This document shows, one piece after another, positions 22,875 through 34,646 of a stretch of DNA of 64,000 nt. The notes beneath the pieces were generated by a model. That model worked only from the letters and a program-made list of their open reading frames with translations. It was not told the DNA's origin and made no database searches. A program made the translations under genes and the position numbers. How positions within the stretch are numbered: position 1 is the first letter of the stretch; each line of letters opens with the position of its first letter. Source of the stretch: Gnomoniopsis sp. IMI 355080 (Eukaryota; Ascomycota; Sordariomycetes; Diaporthales; Gnomoniaceae); NCBI GenBank assembly GCA_027946555.1, contig JAPEVC010000020.1:170256-234255 (forward strand), in the 5' to 3' direction.

Positions 22875-25605
22875 CTACAGCTCCACCTCGGGCATTTGGC
22901 TTAACCCAAACAGTTTCTCCTGTTCCATGAGCGCACCAACATCCAATTCTGTTGGCTCCTCGAAATCAAGGAAACTCAACGCCTCAGACGCCTTGCCACC
23001 ACATGCTCTTTCGAGAGCGAGGAAAGCAAAGTGACCACCAACAACAGGTCGCGCCTTGAAGAAAAGACCATCTGGGTACCCTCCCTCATTGGTTGTATCA
23101 TAGAGATCAGTGAATGGATTGTCTACATGTTGCGTCAATATCGTATCATATTAGTCGCGTGAAGAGACAGGTTAACTCACCCGTGACTGTCTCGTTCAGC
23201 CAATACGCCACCTGTGTCAGGATCTCCGTCCGCGTCTTCTTGCTCGTAACAGCTGCCGCGAAGAACTCCCAGTCGCTCTTGGTGTACAGATGGCGGCTGT
23301 CCAAAGGTAGACCGTACTCCTGCATCACGTTGTGATACCAGTCGCTGGCCAGTTTGTAGACGTAGTCGGGAATGAATGTCGAGCTCTTCTTATTTTCAAC
23401 CACTTGCTTAAGAGGGGTTTGCTCTGCGGTTCCCCACTTGGCAGATGATAGCTTCTTTGGCTCGCTGTCCGCAACAGACGCATCAGGTAGGTGAAAGCAT
23501 AGTAGTGAGTCTGCGTACAGGTTGTAGATGGTAGTCCAAGAGCCATACCAATCATACGACAGCTTGGGAAAGAGTTTGTTCCTAGAGAGGCCGAAGTCTT
23601 GCCACTTGTCGATGTAATCGTCGGCGATATCACGGTAGTACTCAGCATCCTTAGTCTCCCCAAGGATGTCCGAAATCTCGCTCATGGCCCGAATACCAAT
23701 AATTCCCTTCAGAGCCAGATTGGTTTGCAACGAGAGCCATCCAGCAAAGTCATCTGTTGAGAGCTGATTCTTGGGCTCCAAGGCTTCATCGATGAGGTAT
23801 ACAGTCCACTGCTTCCACAGCTTGTAGGACTTTCTAACCCAGTCCTGAGCCTGCTTGAGATCGGTGGCGCTGACATCGCCACCGTGACTCCATACCCGGT
23901 CGATGCCATTTTCATCAAATATTGACGTCGCCTGAAGCTTTTGCGTGCTTTCTGTGTCTTTCGACTCCAAGCGGAGAAAAGCGGGCTGAGTGTCGTATTT
24001 GTAGGCGTTGACGAGAGCAAGGCCCATGATGAGCATATTACCGCACTCCTCAAGAGGCATATACTCGTCGTTTCCATCAGCGTGTCCGGTGGCGTTGGGG
24101 AAATGATAGCCCAGATCATGCATGCTGTACTTATTTGGATACTGACCGCTAGCCATGTGTTCCAGTAGAGGCTCAAGGAGATAAGCCAGCCACCGAGGAT
24201 TGGTGTACAAAAAGAATGGGAAAGCAGGGAAGATGACATCCACAGTTTGGAAATTACCATTAGATGAGATCTCCTTGAGGAATAAGATTGGGTTATCAAC
24301 AGTCCCGGAGAACTGTGTAGCACCGAGCACCTGTCGTGCGGACAGGGCCGCGATATCCCTATAATCTGAAGATCCTGAGGCGTACGCATCAACAGCGAGC
24401 TGTTGTGAATAATTGTTCGCCAGTGCGCTGACATGGTCGAAGTCGGAATAGTGGTGCTTAATCATATCCTGGGCCTTCGTAAACGCCGTCATCCAGAATG
24501 GTCGCATTTGAGTTAAGCCTCTGGCAGCAGCAAACTGTACCACCGGATCTTGGACAAGGGCGAAAGTGAACATGACACTATCACTCTTGCTGGCTTGCCT
24601 ACTCTGACGGGGAAGCTCTCTGTCATCGTCATGTAGCTTCTCACCAGATGACAATTTGAAAGACTTTGAGAACGCGAAGACGGGTTCCTCATCCATCACT
24701 TTTCGAAACTTTCCGTCCAAAACATTCCTCAACTTGCCCTTGGAAGAGAAATGCTTGCGCAAGTTGGCGGAGACACCGCTTTCGTGATCGACATGTTGAG
24801 GGGCGGAAAAATACAGTGTTCCCCATTCTGCCCGGTCAGCAAACTCGCTAAGTAGCTGCTGCGTGCGGCGCTGAACCTTCCAGGACTTGATACCAGCGAC
24901 TGCGGCGGTAGAGCCAGGCTTCGGTTCGGCTTGTTCAAGGCTCCATTCAATGTCATTGGACCTATCGCCGGTAACCCACTCTCCATTCAGATCAATGTAC
25001 ACGTTGATGTCGAAGTTGCCCTCGACATGCACTGTCAAGTACGAAGCTGGAAGCGACTGTCTTAAAGTCGACGTTGGAGTGATTGGTGAAAGGAAAGACA
25101 AAATCAGTTTGGCTGGTGAAGAGACGTTGGACGGAGTAACGGAGTAGGTAAGATTTGTAGTGGATGCATCGAACGTCGCACCGAGGTATTCCGGAAAGGA
25201 AACTTGATAATCGTGAGACCCTCCGAGTGAGTCGTGCGGTCGACCAAGGAGCGGAAAGACTTCGCCAGACTCTGGAACAGAGGCCATAATCGAGAAACCG
25301 ACCTGGAGGAACCCATGTTAGCAAGACTCGTTCTGGTTCTGTTGCCACAGCTCGTTGTTCCTCTCAGTCGTTCTAGCGCCCTCTTCTCCGACAATCAGAG
25401 CTCCTCATGTCCGTGCTGCTCCTCCTTCTAAGCTTACCGAGTCTCCTGTCCAGAAAATAGGCCATTGCTCCCATGGTGCATGTCGAGAACGGACCCAGGT
25501 GCTGAGATATGGGTTCCGGACGATCAATGGCAACACAGGTGGTGTGAGAGTCGAAGCGCTGGCCAAGGTGGCCGCAGCAGCCCCAACAAGGAGCTTCAAT
25601 TGCAT
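22875..25605 (-). CDS. gtaA: Secreted glutaminase, GtaA family
   Basis: Three exons, complement(22875..23122, 23181..25302, 25438..25605), give 845 residues. The introns are 58 and 135 nt; the latter has a CTAAC branch point. Exon 1 encodes a signal peptide (MQLKLLVGAAAATLASAS) and continues TPPVLPLIVRNPYLSTW, the usual start of the mature protein. The second junction gives GDS-VGFSIMASVPESG, and the third restores NETVTG-DNPFTDLYD, both as in the family. Fungal GtaA enzymes are extracellular or wall-bound and hydrolyse L-glutamine to glutamate and ammonia. They contain a DUF5127-type N-terminal domain and a C-terminal (alpha/alpha)6 toroid, here with SYDWYGSWTTIYNLYADSLL. The first ATG is chosen because an earlier in-frame codon is GTG and would disrupt the signal peptide. 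I see no broken motifs. Confidence 0.93.
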
Positions 25606-26780
25606 ATCGAAGGGTGCTTGAATCACTTTCAGAGAGCAAGTCGCTTAGCAAAAGGACCTGTGACTCCACCTGAGGGTGCTGAGAAGTCTCGCGCAAGTTG
25701 GTGACAATGCGCAATATCAAAGACAGGAAGCCGGATCAGTCTCCGACGAGCCTGCGCCGAGAAGCGAAGAGAGGTACAGGGGAAATAGCGAGGAAGCGCG
25801 GGCAAAGGATAGAGCTTCACTCAAGTACAAAAGCGCTTGAGTCTGGAGTGAAAGTAGAGAGGAGCGAGGAAGCGAGTAAGTCCGTCCTCAGCTGACTTGT
25901 ATTGTGCTTGTTTGGCAACATTGAAACCATTGAACCCCCTGACAAGCCCAGAGTTTCCGAGGTTGAAGCAGGGGCAAGCTGCGACAGGTTGGAGCAAACG
26001 ATGACGTGTGTTGGGCTGTTTCTCCCCCATATTTCCTCTCCGCTAGCCCTCTTACCCTGTTCCCGGAGAGTGCTTCTCTATTGACGAACCGCACAAAGGC
26101 TTCGGCGTTCTCACCTCAGCCAGAAACTCGCTCAATTGTCAAATCGTCAAGCTTCACTGGCAAGTCGTGACCTGATCATGCGCAGCTTTTGGGGCTTGAG
26201 CTACGTCAGGCCCGACCAAAGAGATGCAGGCACCCTATTCAGCGTATGCAAAGTCAATCTCCATTGCAACCACCCGTAGCTTTGCATACTTAGTAGTACA
26301 GCCCATGCTTGGAACCACGCCAAAAGCACAGGGTCCTTGACCCAAGTGGGACAGCTAAAGAAAGTCAGCTGCGGGCCCTGTGGGTGGGACGAGCTTACGC
26401 GAACAGTCTGCCCCAGCTCCCCCGCAAAAATGGGCCCCGAGTCCCACAAGTACTCCGTCGGGGACCCGTCGGAGGAGTGGAACCACCCGTCAGCTCGGTT
26501 CACGGAAGGTTTGGCCCAAGACGACGGTCTCACGCAACTGAAGGACTGATAAGGTGTTGCGGTGCACACGGCGCCCGACACAGCAAGATTCTCACCAGGG
26601 TCAGTCAGTGACTAAATCTCATTTTGTGTAGATCGGTAAGTTTCTAAGACGCGAAATAGCTAGTTGGCTTGGAGAGAAGGGTATCAAAATACAGCGCGTA
26701 GGAAATTGATATCCGCATATTACACGTACGAAACTAGGATGTACATGTAGTCACCCATCCCAACCCTCTCAATCAGTCCT
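25606..26780. other. Intergenic region of 1.2 kb, nothing supportable
   Basis: This lies between the glutaminase start and the aldolase stop, both on minus. It should include the glutaminase promoter. Open frames are short and mutually overlapping. Confidence 0.45.
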
Positions 26781-27749
26781 CTACAGTGACTTCTCAACGT
26801 CCATGGCCTCCTTGATACCCTCCTCGATACTCTGCACTCTGATCTTGTCCAGTCTCTTCAACGGCCTGCGCCCATATCCACCATAACCAAAGTAGCTCTG
26901 GATTGCCTGCTTCGTGCCCGGCACTGCAGACTTGGTGAGCACCCAATCACATTTGCTCAACAACTTCTGTAGCTTCTCGGCCTCGTCCTTCTTGCCCTCT
27001 GCGTACAGGTTCCACACCTTCACGCACAATTTGGGCATGACATTAGCACCACCCGCGATGATGCCGCTCCCGCCGCTGACTAGTGTCTGAACGGTGAAGT
27101 CGCACACGCCGCCGAAGGCCATGTACCCGCTGCCCTCTGACCATGGCGTCTTGGCGTTTGTTGCCTGCGCCACGCGGGTGAGCTTGCCCGTGTTGCCGCA
27201 CGTGAATTTGGTGCCGATAATGTTCTTGTGCTGCGCGAGCTTGATGAGCAAGTCCGAGTCCATATCGATGCCTGCCACGGCACCGGGGTAGTTGTACAAC
27301 ACAATCGGCAGCGGCGACTCGTCCGCCACCGCAATGAAGTAGCCATAGACAGCGTCCTCATCCATCAGCCCACGAAAGTAACTCGGCGGCAGCAGCAGCA
27401 CGCTGTCGGCGCCGGCTTTCTCGGCTAGTTTGCACAGCTCGATGGTACCCTTGACGGCACCCTCGGTGGCGCCGAGTATGATGGGCACGTCCTTAAAGCC
27501 GGCCTCGTCTAGGGCCTCACGCGTTGCGGTGGTCACGGCCAGCTTCTCCTCGCGCGTGCAATGCGCTGCTTCTCCGTTGGATCCCATAGTTACCAACCCG
27601 GCGAGCCCATCCTTTGCGAGGCGGACGGCGTGCTTCTTGATGGTGGGGATGTCGAGCTCCTCGGTCTCGGGATCGAAAAAGGTCATCGTGGGGGCGTAGA
27701 TGCCGCAGGGCAGTGCTCGCCGCGATGATGGCTGACCATTTGTTGCCAT
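26781..27749 (-). CDS. DapA-family (class I) aldolase/lyase
   Basis: A single exon encoding 322 residues, starting MATNGQ. It is a complete (beta/alpha)8 member of the dihydrodipicolinate synthase/N-acetylneuraminate lyase superfamily. The Schiff-base lysine is Lys181 in IIGTKFTCGN, the catalytic tyrosine is Tyr152 in LYNYPG, and the carboxylate-binding loop is MGSNGEA (residues 55-61). Fungi use such enzymes as 4-hydroxy-2-oxoglutarate aldolase or as L-threo-3-deoxy-hexulosonate aldolase in galacturonate breakdown (the LGA1/GaaC type). The sequence alone does not decide which. Fungi generally make lysine through aminoadipate, so lysine synthesis is unlikely. It is divergent from a Gfo/Idh/MocA oxidoreductase 2.5 kb away, which fits a sugar-acid or amino-acid catabolic role. 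Confidence 0.9.
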   Translation of the reverse strand: MATNGQPSSRRALPCGIYAPTMTFFDPETEELDIPTIKKHAVRLAKDGLAGLVTMGSNGEAAHCTREEKLAVTTATREALDEAGFKDVPIILGATEGAVKGTIELCKLAEKAGADSVLLLPPSYFRGLMDEDAVYGYFIAVADESPLPIVLYNYPGAVAGIDMDSDLLIKLAQHKNIIGTKFTCGNTGKLTRVAQATNAKTPWSEGSGYMAFGGVCDFTVQTLVSGGSGIIAGGANVMPKLCVKVWNLYAEGKKDEAEKLQKLLSKCDWVLTKSAVPGTKQAIQSYFGYGGYGRRPLKRLDKIRVQSIEEGIKEAMDVEKSL

Positions 27750-30265
27750 GATAGCGGATTGGATGGTGAGATGGTGTGAGGCGAACTAATACAACAGTGG
27801 AAAAATAGTTGAAGCGATGCTATGAAAGGTGGAGTCGTCCAAAGAGACGAGGATATGGGGAGAAGGGAGGGATTAGTAGCTTCTTATAGATCTGACACGA
27901 GCTTTCTTCATGGGCACGTTAGACGTGTATCCCATGAGCTAATACTTTCCTGTGGGCCGGTCCGGTAGCGGGGATAAGAGGTAACTTAACTTCTCGCCTG
28001 GGAAGTGGGCAGTCGTGTAGACATTGGTCCGAGATGGAAGGCGGGCGTGAGTCAGGGTACCACTCTGGTGGTAGTCCGTTTGCTTCCTGTCTCGGGAATA
28101 CCTGGGTAGTGAACGGGAGCAGGGATAAAAGAAGCTCTAGAGAAGACTCTTGGAACGATCTTGGAATCTACAGCGTGGGGTTCACACTGTGACCTGACTC
28201 CGCGGAAGAGCGGCAAATCCTCCCCGGCGCCGGCGGCCAATGTCCGGTCCTTGCTGTTGGAGAGCTCTTGATGCTCTCGCTGTTACATGGTACTATCAAG
28301 AAATCTTTCTTCGGCGAAGTTTCCTCGGAAGAAAATTCCAGCATGATCGGAGTTGATGTCGGGCTTTGGACAACCTGTCAGGGCAAGAGGACCCGGTGAC
28401 CTGGAGCTGCAGGGAAGAGTTCGGGTCGCACTACATATGGCAAAAGGAGGTCTGCAAATGCAAGCCATGATGTGGCCAGGTATTGAAAATAACACGATTG
28501 GACGTCCCGGATTCGTGTTCATAAGACGCCCAATGAGTGATAATGTATTCGGGCTCATAGACTCGAGATACCGGAGGAGAGGTCCGAATCTGCAGCGACA
28601 TTGGCACACGAGCAGTTAACTACTGCGCATTTCACCGGATTCGTCACTCTTTGTAACTCTAATTTCTGTCTGTCTCTCTGTCTCTTCCAGACTTCTTGCA
28701 CTGTCAGTCCAGAACCATCGAGGGGAATCATGTCACTTAGAGTGGATCTGGGGCAAAGGTGGACCATCAGACAGCGCAGAAAGGCGGGGATGGAGGGGTA
28801 ATGGCGAGTGGAGAGAGGTAATGGATCCAGGCCCGGCCAACGGACTTATTATGCGCACCTCATCGCCGCGAAGGTGGACGACATCCATGATCAAGCCCAT
28901 GGGTACAGCTGGTTGAGAGGCTATGGAGAGTAGGGGGCTTTATGCCATTGAAACTTTAGTCGTCCACTACTACGGTACTGAGGTCGAAGGAGGTAAGCTT
29001 GCCTAGGCCGTTTAGGTAAAGAAAATCTGTACAAGATGCGCGGTACCACAAAGCTTGAAGTTTGGTAAATTTAGGCGGCTTGGGTTGTCAGAACGTTACG
29101 TGATGGAACATTAGCGGTGAATTATTCCACCACTCAGAGGCTTGCAATTTCGGGCATGGAGACCAAAGCCATGGTATGACCGTTGACTTTTGCCCAGTCG
29201 ATGCCAGATCTTGGCCCTGCATGCTTTACTTTGTTGCCAAATGTCCGACGGATAAGTAAAAACTGAGGACGGGAATTCCCCTGAGTTTGGGAGGAGACCC
29301 GGACTGTGTGTACTATCATGGTGGATGTTACTGTTGCAGTCAGGAATAGTGCCCAGGTACGAACTCAGGTAAATAATCCCTGTCGCAGCTTATTCGTACT
29401 GCAAGCTTAACCCTCAAGCGTGGGGGTAGCGTTGGAGGGGTTGAGCGGGCAGTGGAGGTGGGGCACTTTTCTTGTGGATTGCCGTGCAAGTCTCGACAGA
29501 TTCAGCTGCTCTGCCCGGCCTGCCATCCGCCTATGGTGTTGGACAGACCGACAGACTGTGCGACTCGAACTCTGAATTCCCCTGATTACACGACCCATGC
29601 TTCCACGTAAAAAGCCTTAGAGCTGCGGGTCTACATATGAGAGTCTTTGGTGGCTTAAGGAAAGCCAGCCTGTCTCGACCTCGATCCATGTAGTGGGTAT
29701 ATCCCATGGAACAGGGCCCGAGGTTCGGCAACGGTCGGTTCCAGGTCCTGTACTCGGCGCATCTATTTCGTTTTTGTGCATGCTGCGTAGTATATTTACA
29801 GAATCGCCCATGGGCTCTATGAGGGGATGTACTGGATACGAGTGGTGATGCTGAAGAAGAGGCCGGACGGATGATGGCCAGACTTGACTCACACTGTAGC
29901 GCACTCATCCGTTTCGAACAAGAAGGTCGACAAAATCATTAGTACTATGTCAACTGAAGTTGAGGACAGGCATGACCTCGAGACGGCGCTTGCAGACGAG
30001 AGGCGTTACGACGCGGCCCTGCTCCACCCATTTCGCTTTCCAGTAGCATCGGTGCACGAATTCCTTCCACTCATGCCCCTCCCCTCCCCTCATATAGTAA
30101 ATTTCTCCGTTGTGATTACCAGCCCATCTCATCGTCAAACCACCGTGCTTGTTACATTACAATAGCCGCCTTTCTAGACCGTCCTTCTCACTTGAAGTCT
30201 GTCTTCTCTCACTTTCATACCCACTCACATTCCAACGTCCGATATTTGAGCCGAAAGTAGTGACC
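27750..30265. other. Divergent 2.5-kb intergenic region
   Basis: This separates the DapA-family aldolase (minus) from the Gfo/Idh/MocA oxidoreductase (plus). Several small open frames exist, including an ATG-started minus frame at 29531-29908, but none has protein-like composition or recognisable domains. The length allows a complex shared promoter. Confidence 0.45.
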
Positions 30266-31699
30266 ATGGAGCCTCTGAATGTCTTGATGGTGAGTCTAGA
30301 ATTATACAAAACTCAATTATAGCCTTGCCGTTCACTGACAATCCCTCCTGTAGGTTGGTACTGGTGAGTACACCACTGGCTTCGTAGGTGGTGGTGCCTC
30401 TGGATCAGACAAGAAAGTGGGCGTCGTGGGTCTGTCTCTTTTTGACCTTCGCCGGCGAGGCAAAGTCAGTAAACTGAGCATGGTTGGTGTCAATGGCAAG
30501 AAGTTCCCAGCTATACGTGAGCTTTCCAGTCCTCTTCCTGCCTCGTCACAATGTGTTTGACATGCTAAGCCAGGCCCCTAGGCGAGCATCTTCACAAGAA
30601 CATCACACAGGCCTACAACAACCTCGACACTTCCTTCGACTCCTTCCCGGACAATGGAAGTGTCGACCCAGAGTCTTACAAGACGGCCATCAATGCCCTC
30701 TCCCCCGGCGATGCTATCACCATTTTCACCCCGGACCCCACCCACTTCCCCATAGCTCTCTACGCCATCGAACGCGGCATCCACGTCATGATCACCAAGC
30801 CCGCCGTCAAAACTCTCTCGGACCACCTTGCTCTGGTCCAGGCTGCCGAAAAGTACGGCGTGTATGTGTACATTGAGCACCACAAGCGCTACGACCCAGC
30901 CTACGCGGATGCCCGCTTTCGCGCACAGAAGCTCGGCGACTTTAACTACTTCTACAGCTACATGTCGCAGCCCAAGAGCCAGCTCGAGACGTTCAAGTCG
31001 TGGGCCGGCGTCGACTCCGACATCAGTTACTATCTCAATTCGCACCATATCGACATCTGCGAGTCCATGGTTACCCAGCTCGGCTACGTCCCCGTCAAGG
31101 TGTCTGCGTCCGCTTCCAAGGGCGTCGCAACCAGCTTGGGCTGCCATGAGAAGACCGAGGATACCATCTCCCTACTTGTGCACTGGGAGCGGCCGTCGGA
31201 GCCCGGTAAGCATGCCACGGGCGTGTACACAGCGTCCTGGACCGCGCCACAGAAGGCGGGCGTACACTCGAATCAGTATTTCCACTATCTCGCCGCCAAC
31301 GGCGAGATCCGAGTCGACCAGGCGAAGCGTGGGTATGATGTTGCAGATGACTCTGCAGGCCAATTGATGTGGTATAATCCTTTCTATATGCGCTACGCGC
31401 CTGATGAGGATGGGAACTTTGCTGGGCAGACTGGCTACGGGTAAGACAAAGAAACAAACAGTTCTTCTCGCAAATGCTAACCTTGAGTTTGTAGATATAT
31501 CTCGATGGAGAAGTTTGTGGATGGCTGCCGCTCAGTGAATGCCAAATCGCTAACATTGCAGGATTTGGATGCTAAAGGCTTGCCGACGCTGAAGAATACT
31601 GTTGCTACGACGGCTATCTTGGAAGCTGGGAGAAGGAGTATCGATGAGAATCGGGAGGTGAAGATCGAGTCGAAGGACGGGCAGTGGAAGCTGGTATAG
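30266..31699 (+). CDS. Gfo/Idh/MocA-family NAD(P)-dependent oxidoreductase
   Basis: Four exons, 30266..30289, 30354..30516, 30582..31440 and 31495..31699, give 416 residues. The introns are 64, 65 and 54 nt with good signals (the last with GCTAAC). The first junction completes the Rossmann start MEPLNVLM-VGTGEYTTGF, giving the GxGxxTxG-like dinucleotide loop. Further on is the substrate-loop motif MITKPAVKTL (the family EKP-type lysine signature) and the catalytic-region segment EHHKRYDPAYADAR. A His in NSHHIDICE is in the position of the family catalytic His. Members oxidise or reduce sugars, inositols or sugar acids in the cytosol. The substrate is unknown. The neighbouring divergent DapA-type aldolase suggests a shared catabolic pathway, but this is inference from position only. 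Confidence 0.88.
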
Positions 31700-32359
31700 G
31701 GCAGTTCCACGGGACATCAGATATTTCTCGGAGAGTCCAGGCCGATTAAACCTGAGACTTAAAGTTTGCCATAACCAGAAACTAGAGATCTTCTCGAATC
31801 AGCTCAGCGTTTGGCTCATCGCAAGCTATAAATCATCTGGGACTTAGACTCAAGTGTAGTATTTTACCAATTGGACTGCTCATTCCACACCCAAATGTCT
31901 CGGAAATATGACTCCAAGCAAGACATTCCATTTTGTACTGAAATGTACTACGCCTGTATACACTGGAAAAGTACACCCAGATACGTCTTTACTCATCCTA
32001 GCTACTAGCTAATGCCAGGAAACTGTGTTATCCTGTCTGTATATCCCTGGGCTAGAATATTGGTAAGGATCAATCAAAAATACCTAGGGCTGAAGGATAT
32101 CACAAGGACAACTGCACAGTTGCTTGTTCCTATATCTCTATATGTTGAGTAGGGGGAGGTTGGCGCGAAGCTGCAGGGGTGTCCCGGCATTGCAGCCGAG
32201 TGACCGTATTTGGCAGTCGTCTCTCCAAAGTCTAGCGAATAACCTCCATCAAATCACCAACAATACTCTTGACCTTTACGCATCGACATCTCCCGGCTCA
32301 GATCTGCTCTTCAACTTTCAAAACGCACATCTCGTTTCAAATTCCCAGAATTTGCCAAA
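31700..32359. other. Intergenic region of 660 bp, nothing seen
   Basis: This is the 3' flank of the oxidoreductase and the upstream region of the next plus-strand gene. It is AT-rich around 31780-32100. No exon is supportable. Confidence 0.45.
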
Positions 32360-33040
32360 ATGACAGACCGCTACGGTCACCCGCGGCAGAGCATCTTCAA
32401 CCGCCGGCACGCCTCAGCCGCCGCCAGCGTCGCATACTCCACATCACAGCATCCTCCACCACCAGCGCAACAACCACCAGCACAAACCCGGCCAATCGCC
32501 CAACCACTCAACGCGCCCAGTCGGGCCCTGTTTCGCAGCCAACTTACGCGGCGCCCACCGCCCAAGCACGGGCTGGCCGGCGGGGTGGATGCGGATGGCG
32601 ACACGGTGGTCGCGGATGAAGAGGACCAGGACGTCGATGGCATTGTAGTGCGGAATCTTAACGGGGATTTTGAGCTGGAGGAACCGCCGAGCTTAGTGGT
32701 GGACGATCCTGAGGAGATTGTGCTGGATATGAGGCAGGAAAATGAGAGTGAGTACTGCACACGCTGTATGTGGAGTGAGAGAGAAGCTGATTTGTTTATT
32801 GCAGAGGAAAGGCAGAGACTCGCCGATGCTGTCAAGCAACATCAGAGCCAGCAAAACCGCGTTCCTGCTCAACCCGAAGGTTAGTCTTCAATCCGACCTC
32901 ATAGTACACGATGCAGCCGCTAAGATGAAATTACAGAGCTTCTTGAGGCTGTTAGGGCAAGTCTACGAGCAAAAGTCGCAGCATTGGCGGAAGATACTTG
33001 GATGTATGAACCTCAGGAAGAGGAACCGCGTCTAGTCTAG
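32360..33040 (+). CDS. Hypothetical acidic protein, 188 residues
   Basis: Three exons, 32360..32747, 32805..32879 and 32937..33040, with 57-nt introns on both sides of exon 2. All phases match, and the spliced frame ends at TAG 33038-33040. I do not recognise a family. The N-terminal 75 residues are Pro/Gln/Ala-rich and basic. The middle is acidic (GLAGGVDADGD, then EEDQDVDG), with a repeated acidic-hydrophobic pattern including DDPEEIVLDMRQENEKERQRL. The C-terminus is helical and charged (ELLEAVRASLRAKVAALAED), ending in TWMYEPQEEEPRLV. The small size, disordered start and helical end suggest a subunit of a larger complex. The gene is convergent with GET4, only 124 bp between stops. Confidence 0.75.
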
Positions 33041-33164
33041 TAAGCTTAGAGTGTAATGAGAATGGCCTTTGTAGGTGCATTGCCTTTCCTTGGCCTATTC
33101 TAGAGGGTATCACCGGCAGCGGTAAAATGGCGACGTGTTTTTCTGTGATTTACAATACAACCTC

Positions 33165-34244
33165 TCAATCCAGACCCTCCGCGCTCGGTGCCTCGACTCT
33201 TCGCACAGGGGGCTTCGACGCCCCAGCACCACCACCCATACCTGCCATGCCACCACCGCCAAACAGACTGCCCATCATGTCCATCAGCGGGTTGCTCTGC
33301 CGCGGCCGTTGGATGCCAAAATACATCTCGGCGATCAACTCTAGCGCCTCGTCCCACGAGCCCACCTCCTTGATGTGGCTTGCATACTTGGTCTGCAGCT
33401 GTCTAAACAACTCAGGACTTCCTCTCTGTACAGCAAGCAACAACAGTCCCAGAAAGTTCAACAGCGGCAGGCTTGGAAATACCCGCACGTCCGCCCGCCC
33501 GCTGCTGACATCCTGCACGCCAAGGCCAGGGCCTTTGTCTGCGGAGAGGAGGCTTGAGAAGGTTTGATAGGAAGTGTTGGCGGCGCGAACGTTTGCCACA
33601 AGCAGGTAGGGCAAGACCGCACGGGCAAGGTAGGTCGCGGCCGTGTGGCTATCGTCCTCCTTGTACCACTCGTACTCCATCTTTGTCAGCACATCGGCCG
33701 AGTCGCGAGTGCCGAGGAGGAGGTGTCGCTCAGCTTCGTAGGGCTCGTGCTCTTCAGCGTAGAGGCTGCCTGCGACGTGGTGTAAATCCGGGTCGCCGGC
33801 TGGGTACTCTCCGAACTTGGAAGACCAACTGTTTGATATGGATGGTTAGCATTCTCCTATCCGTAGAAGAAATCAAGTACACAGTAGCACTCACGCAATC
33901 ATCTCGCCCACAAACTTCTTCCTGGTTGGCTCGCCGCTTTCAAACAGCCGTAGGCAGGTCAAAAGGCGGCCCTTGGAGGTGGCATCGGGCTTCAACTCGG
34001 CCTGCTTGTACACGTCCACCAAGAATACGGAGAGGTCACCTCCACTGCCTCCCTGGCCCGCCTTGAGCAGTGACTGCGATACATTGTAAAGGATGTCGAT
34101 CGCCGCGCCCCAGTTGGCCGCCTTGATGTAGCGCGCCGCCACCACGCGCGTCTGCTGCTGGGCCTCGTAGAATTGCCCCTCGCCGATGCGGGACTGAAGG
34201 CGGGCGATGATCTTTTCGATTTTGTCGGCTTTGGAGCTGGCCAT
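33165..34244 (-). CDS. GET4: GET4, guided-entry complex subunit
   Basis: Two exons, complement(33165..33828, 33895..34244), give 337 residues. The 66-nt intron has a GTGAGT donor, a GCTAAC branch point and AACAG acceptor. The protein is an alpha-solenoid of TPR-like helices: it begins MASSKADKIEKIIARLQ, contains QFYEAQQQTRVVAARY near residues 25-40, and has the family block YEAERHLLLGTRDSA after the splice. Get4 pairs with Get5, binds Get3 and hands over tail-anchored proteins from Sgt2 for insertion into the ER membrane. The last 45 residues hold a Gly/Met-rich low-complexity stretch (MMGSLFGGGGMAGMGGG). A longer upstream frame is open but I start at the ATG that fits the conserved N-terminus. 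It is divergent from the RRM gene at 34647. Confidence 0.93.
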
Positions 34245-34646
34245 GGCTGCTGTGGGACGATGATTAGGCTGGAGGGGAAACGGAGGGGGTCGTGACCGAG
34301 TATCGCGATGTAAAGTGGACAGGACGGCCAGGCTCGAGTGAATACCTAAATGTCGTCGACAGCTGGAGGTCAAGGTCGAGGAGGGGTCTGAGTAAGGTTG
34401 CTAGCACAGGGCTCCAGTCTGGGGCAGGCTTGGACGAGAGAGCTAACCAGGGACCAGGGTCCTGCAAGCGTGCAGGGTCTTCAACGTCACGTCTCGACTC
34501 TCTGAAATTTTCAAAGCCAGGCGCGTCTGTTCCCTTGCCCTTCTCTTTCATCTAAACTATCCCCCCCAACTATTCCCTGAAATCATCAACTTGACGCTGC
34601 TGTCGCATATTTCTGCTACGATACAAACAGCGAAAAAACTCCAACA
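34245..34646. promoter_or_regulatory. Divergent promoter region between GET4 and RRM gene
   Basis: 402 bp between the two start codons, with pyrimidine-rich stretches before each ATG. No recognisable specific binding site was identified. Confidence 0.4.

Noticed and set aside
22705..23034. Plus-strand frame over the glutaminase 3' exon
   Set aside because: Shadow of exon 3 of the glutaminase gene.
30578..31147. Minus-strand frame of 189 residues
   Set aside because: Exact shadow of the third exon of the Gfo/Idh/MocA gene.
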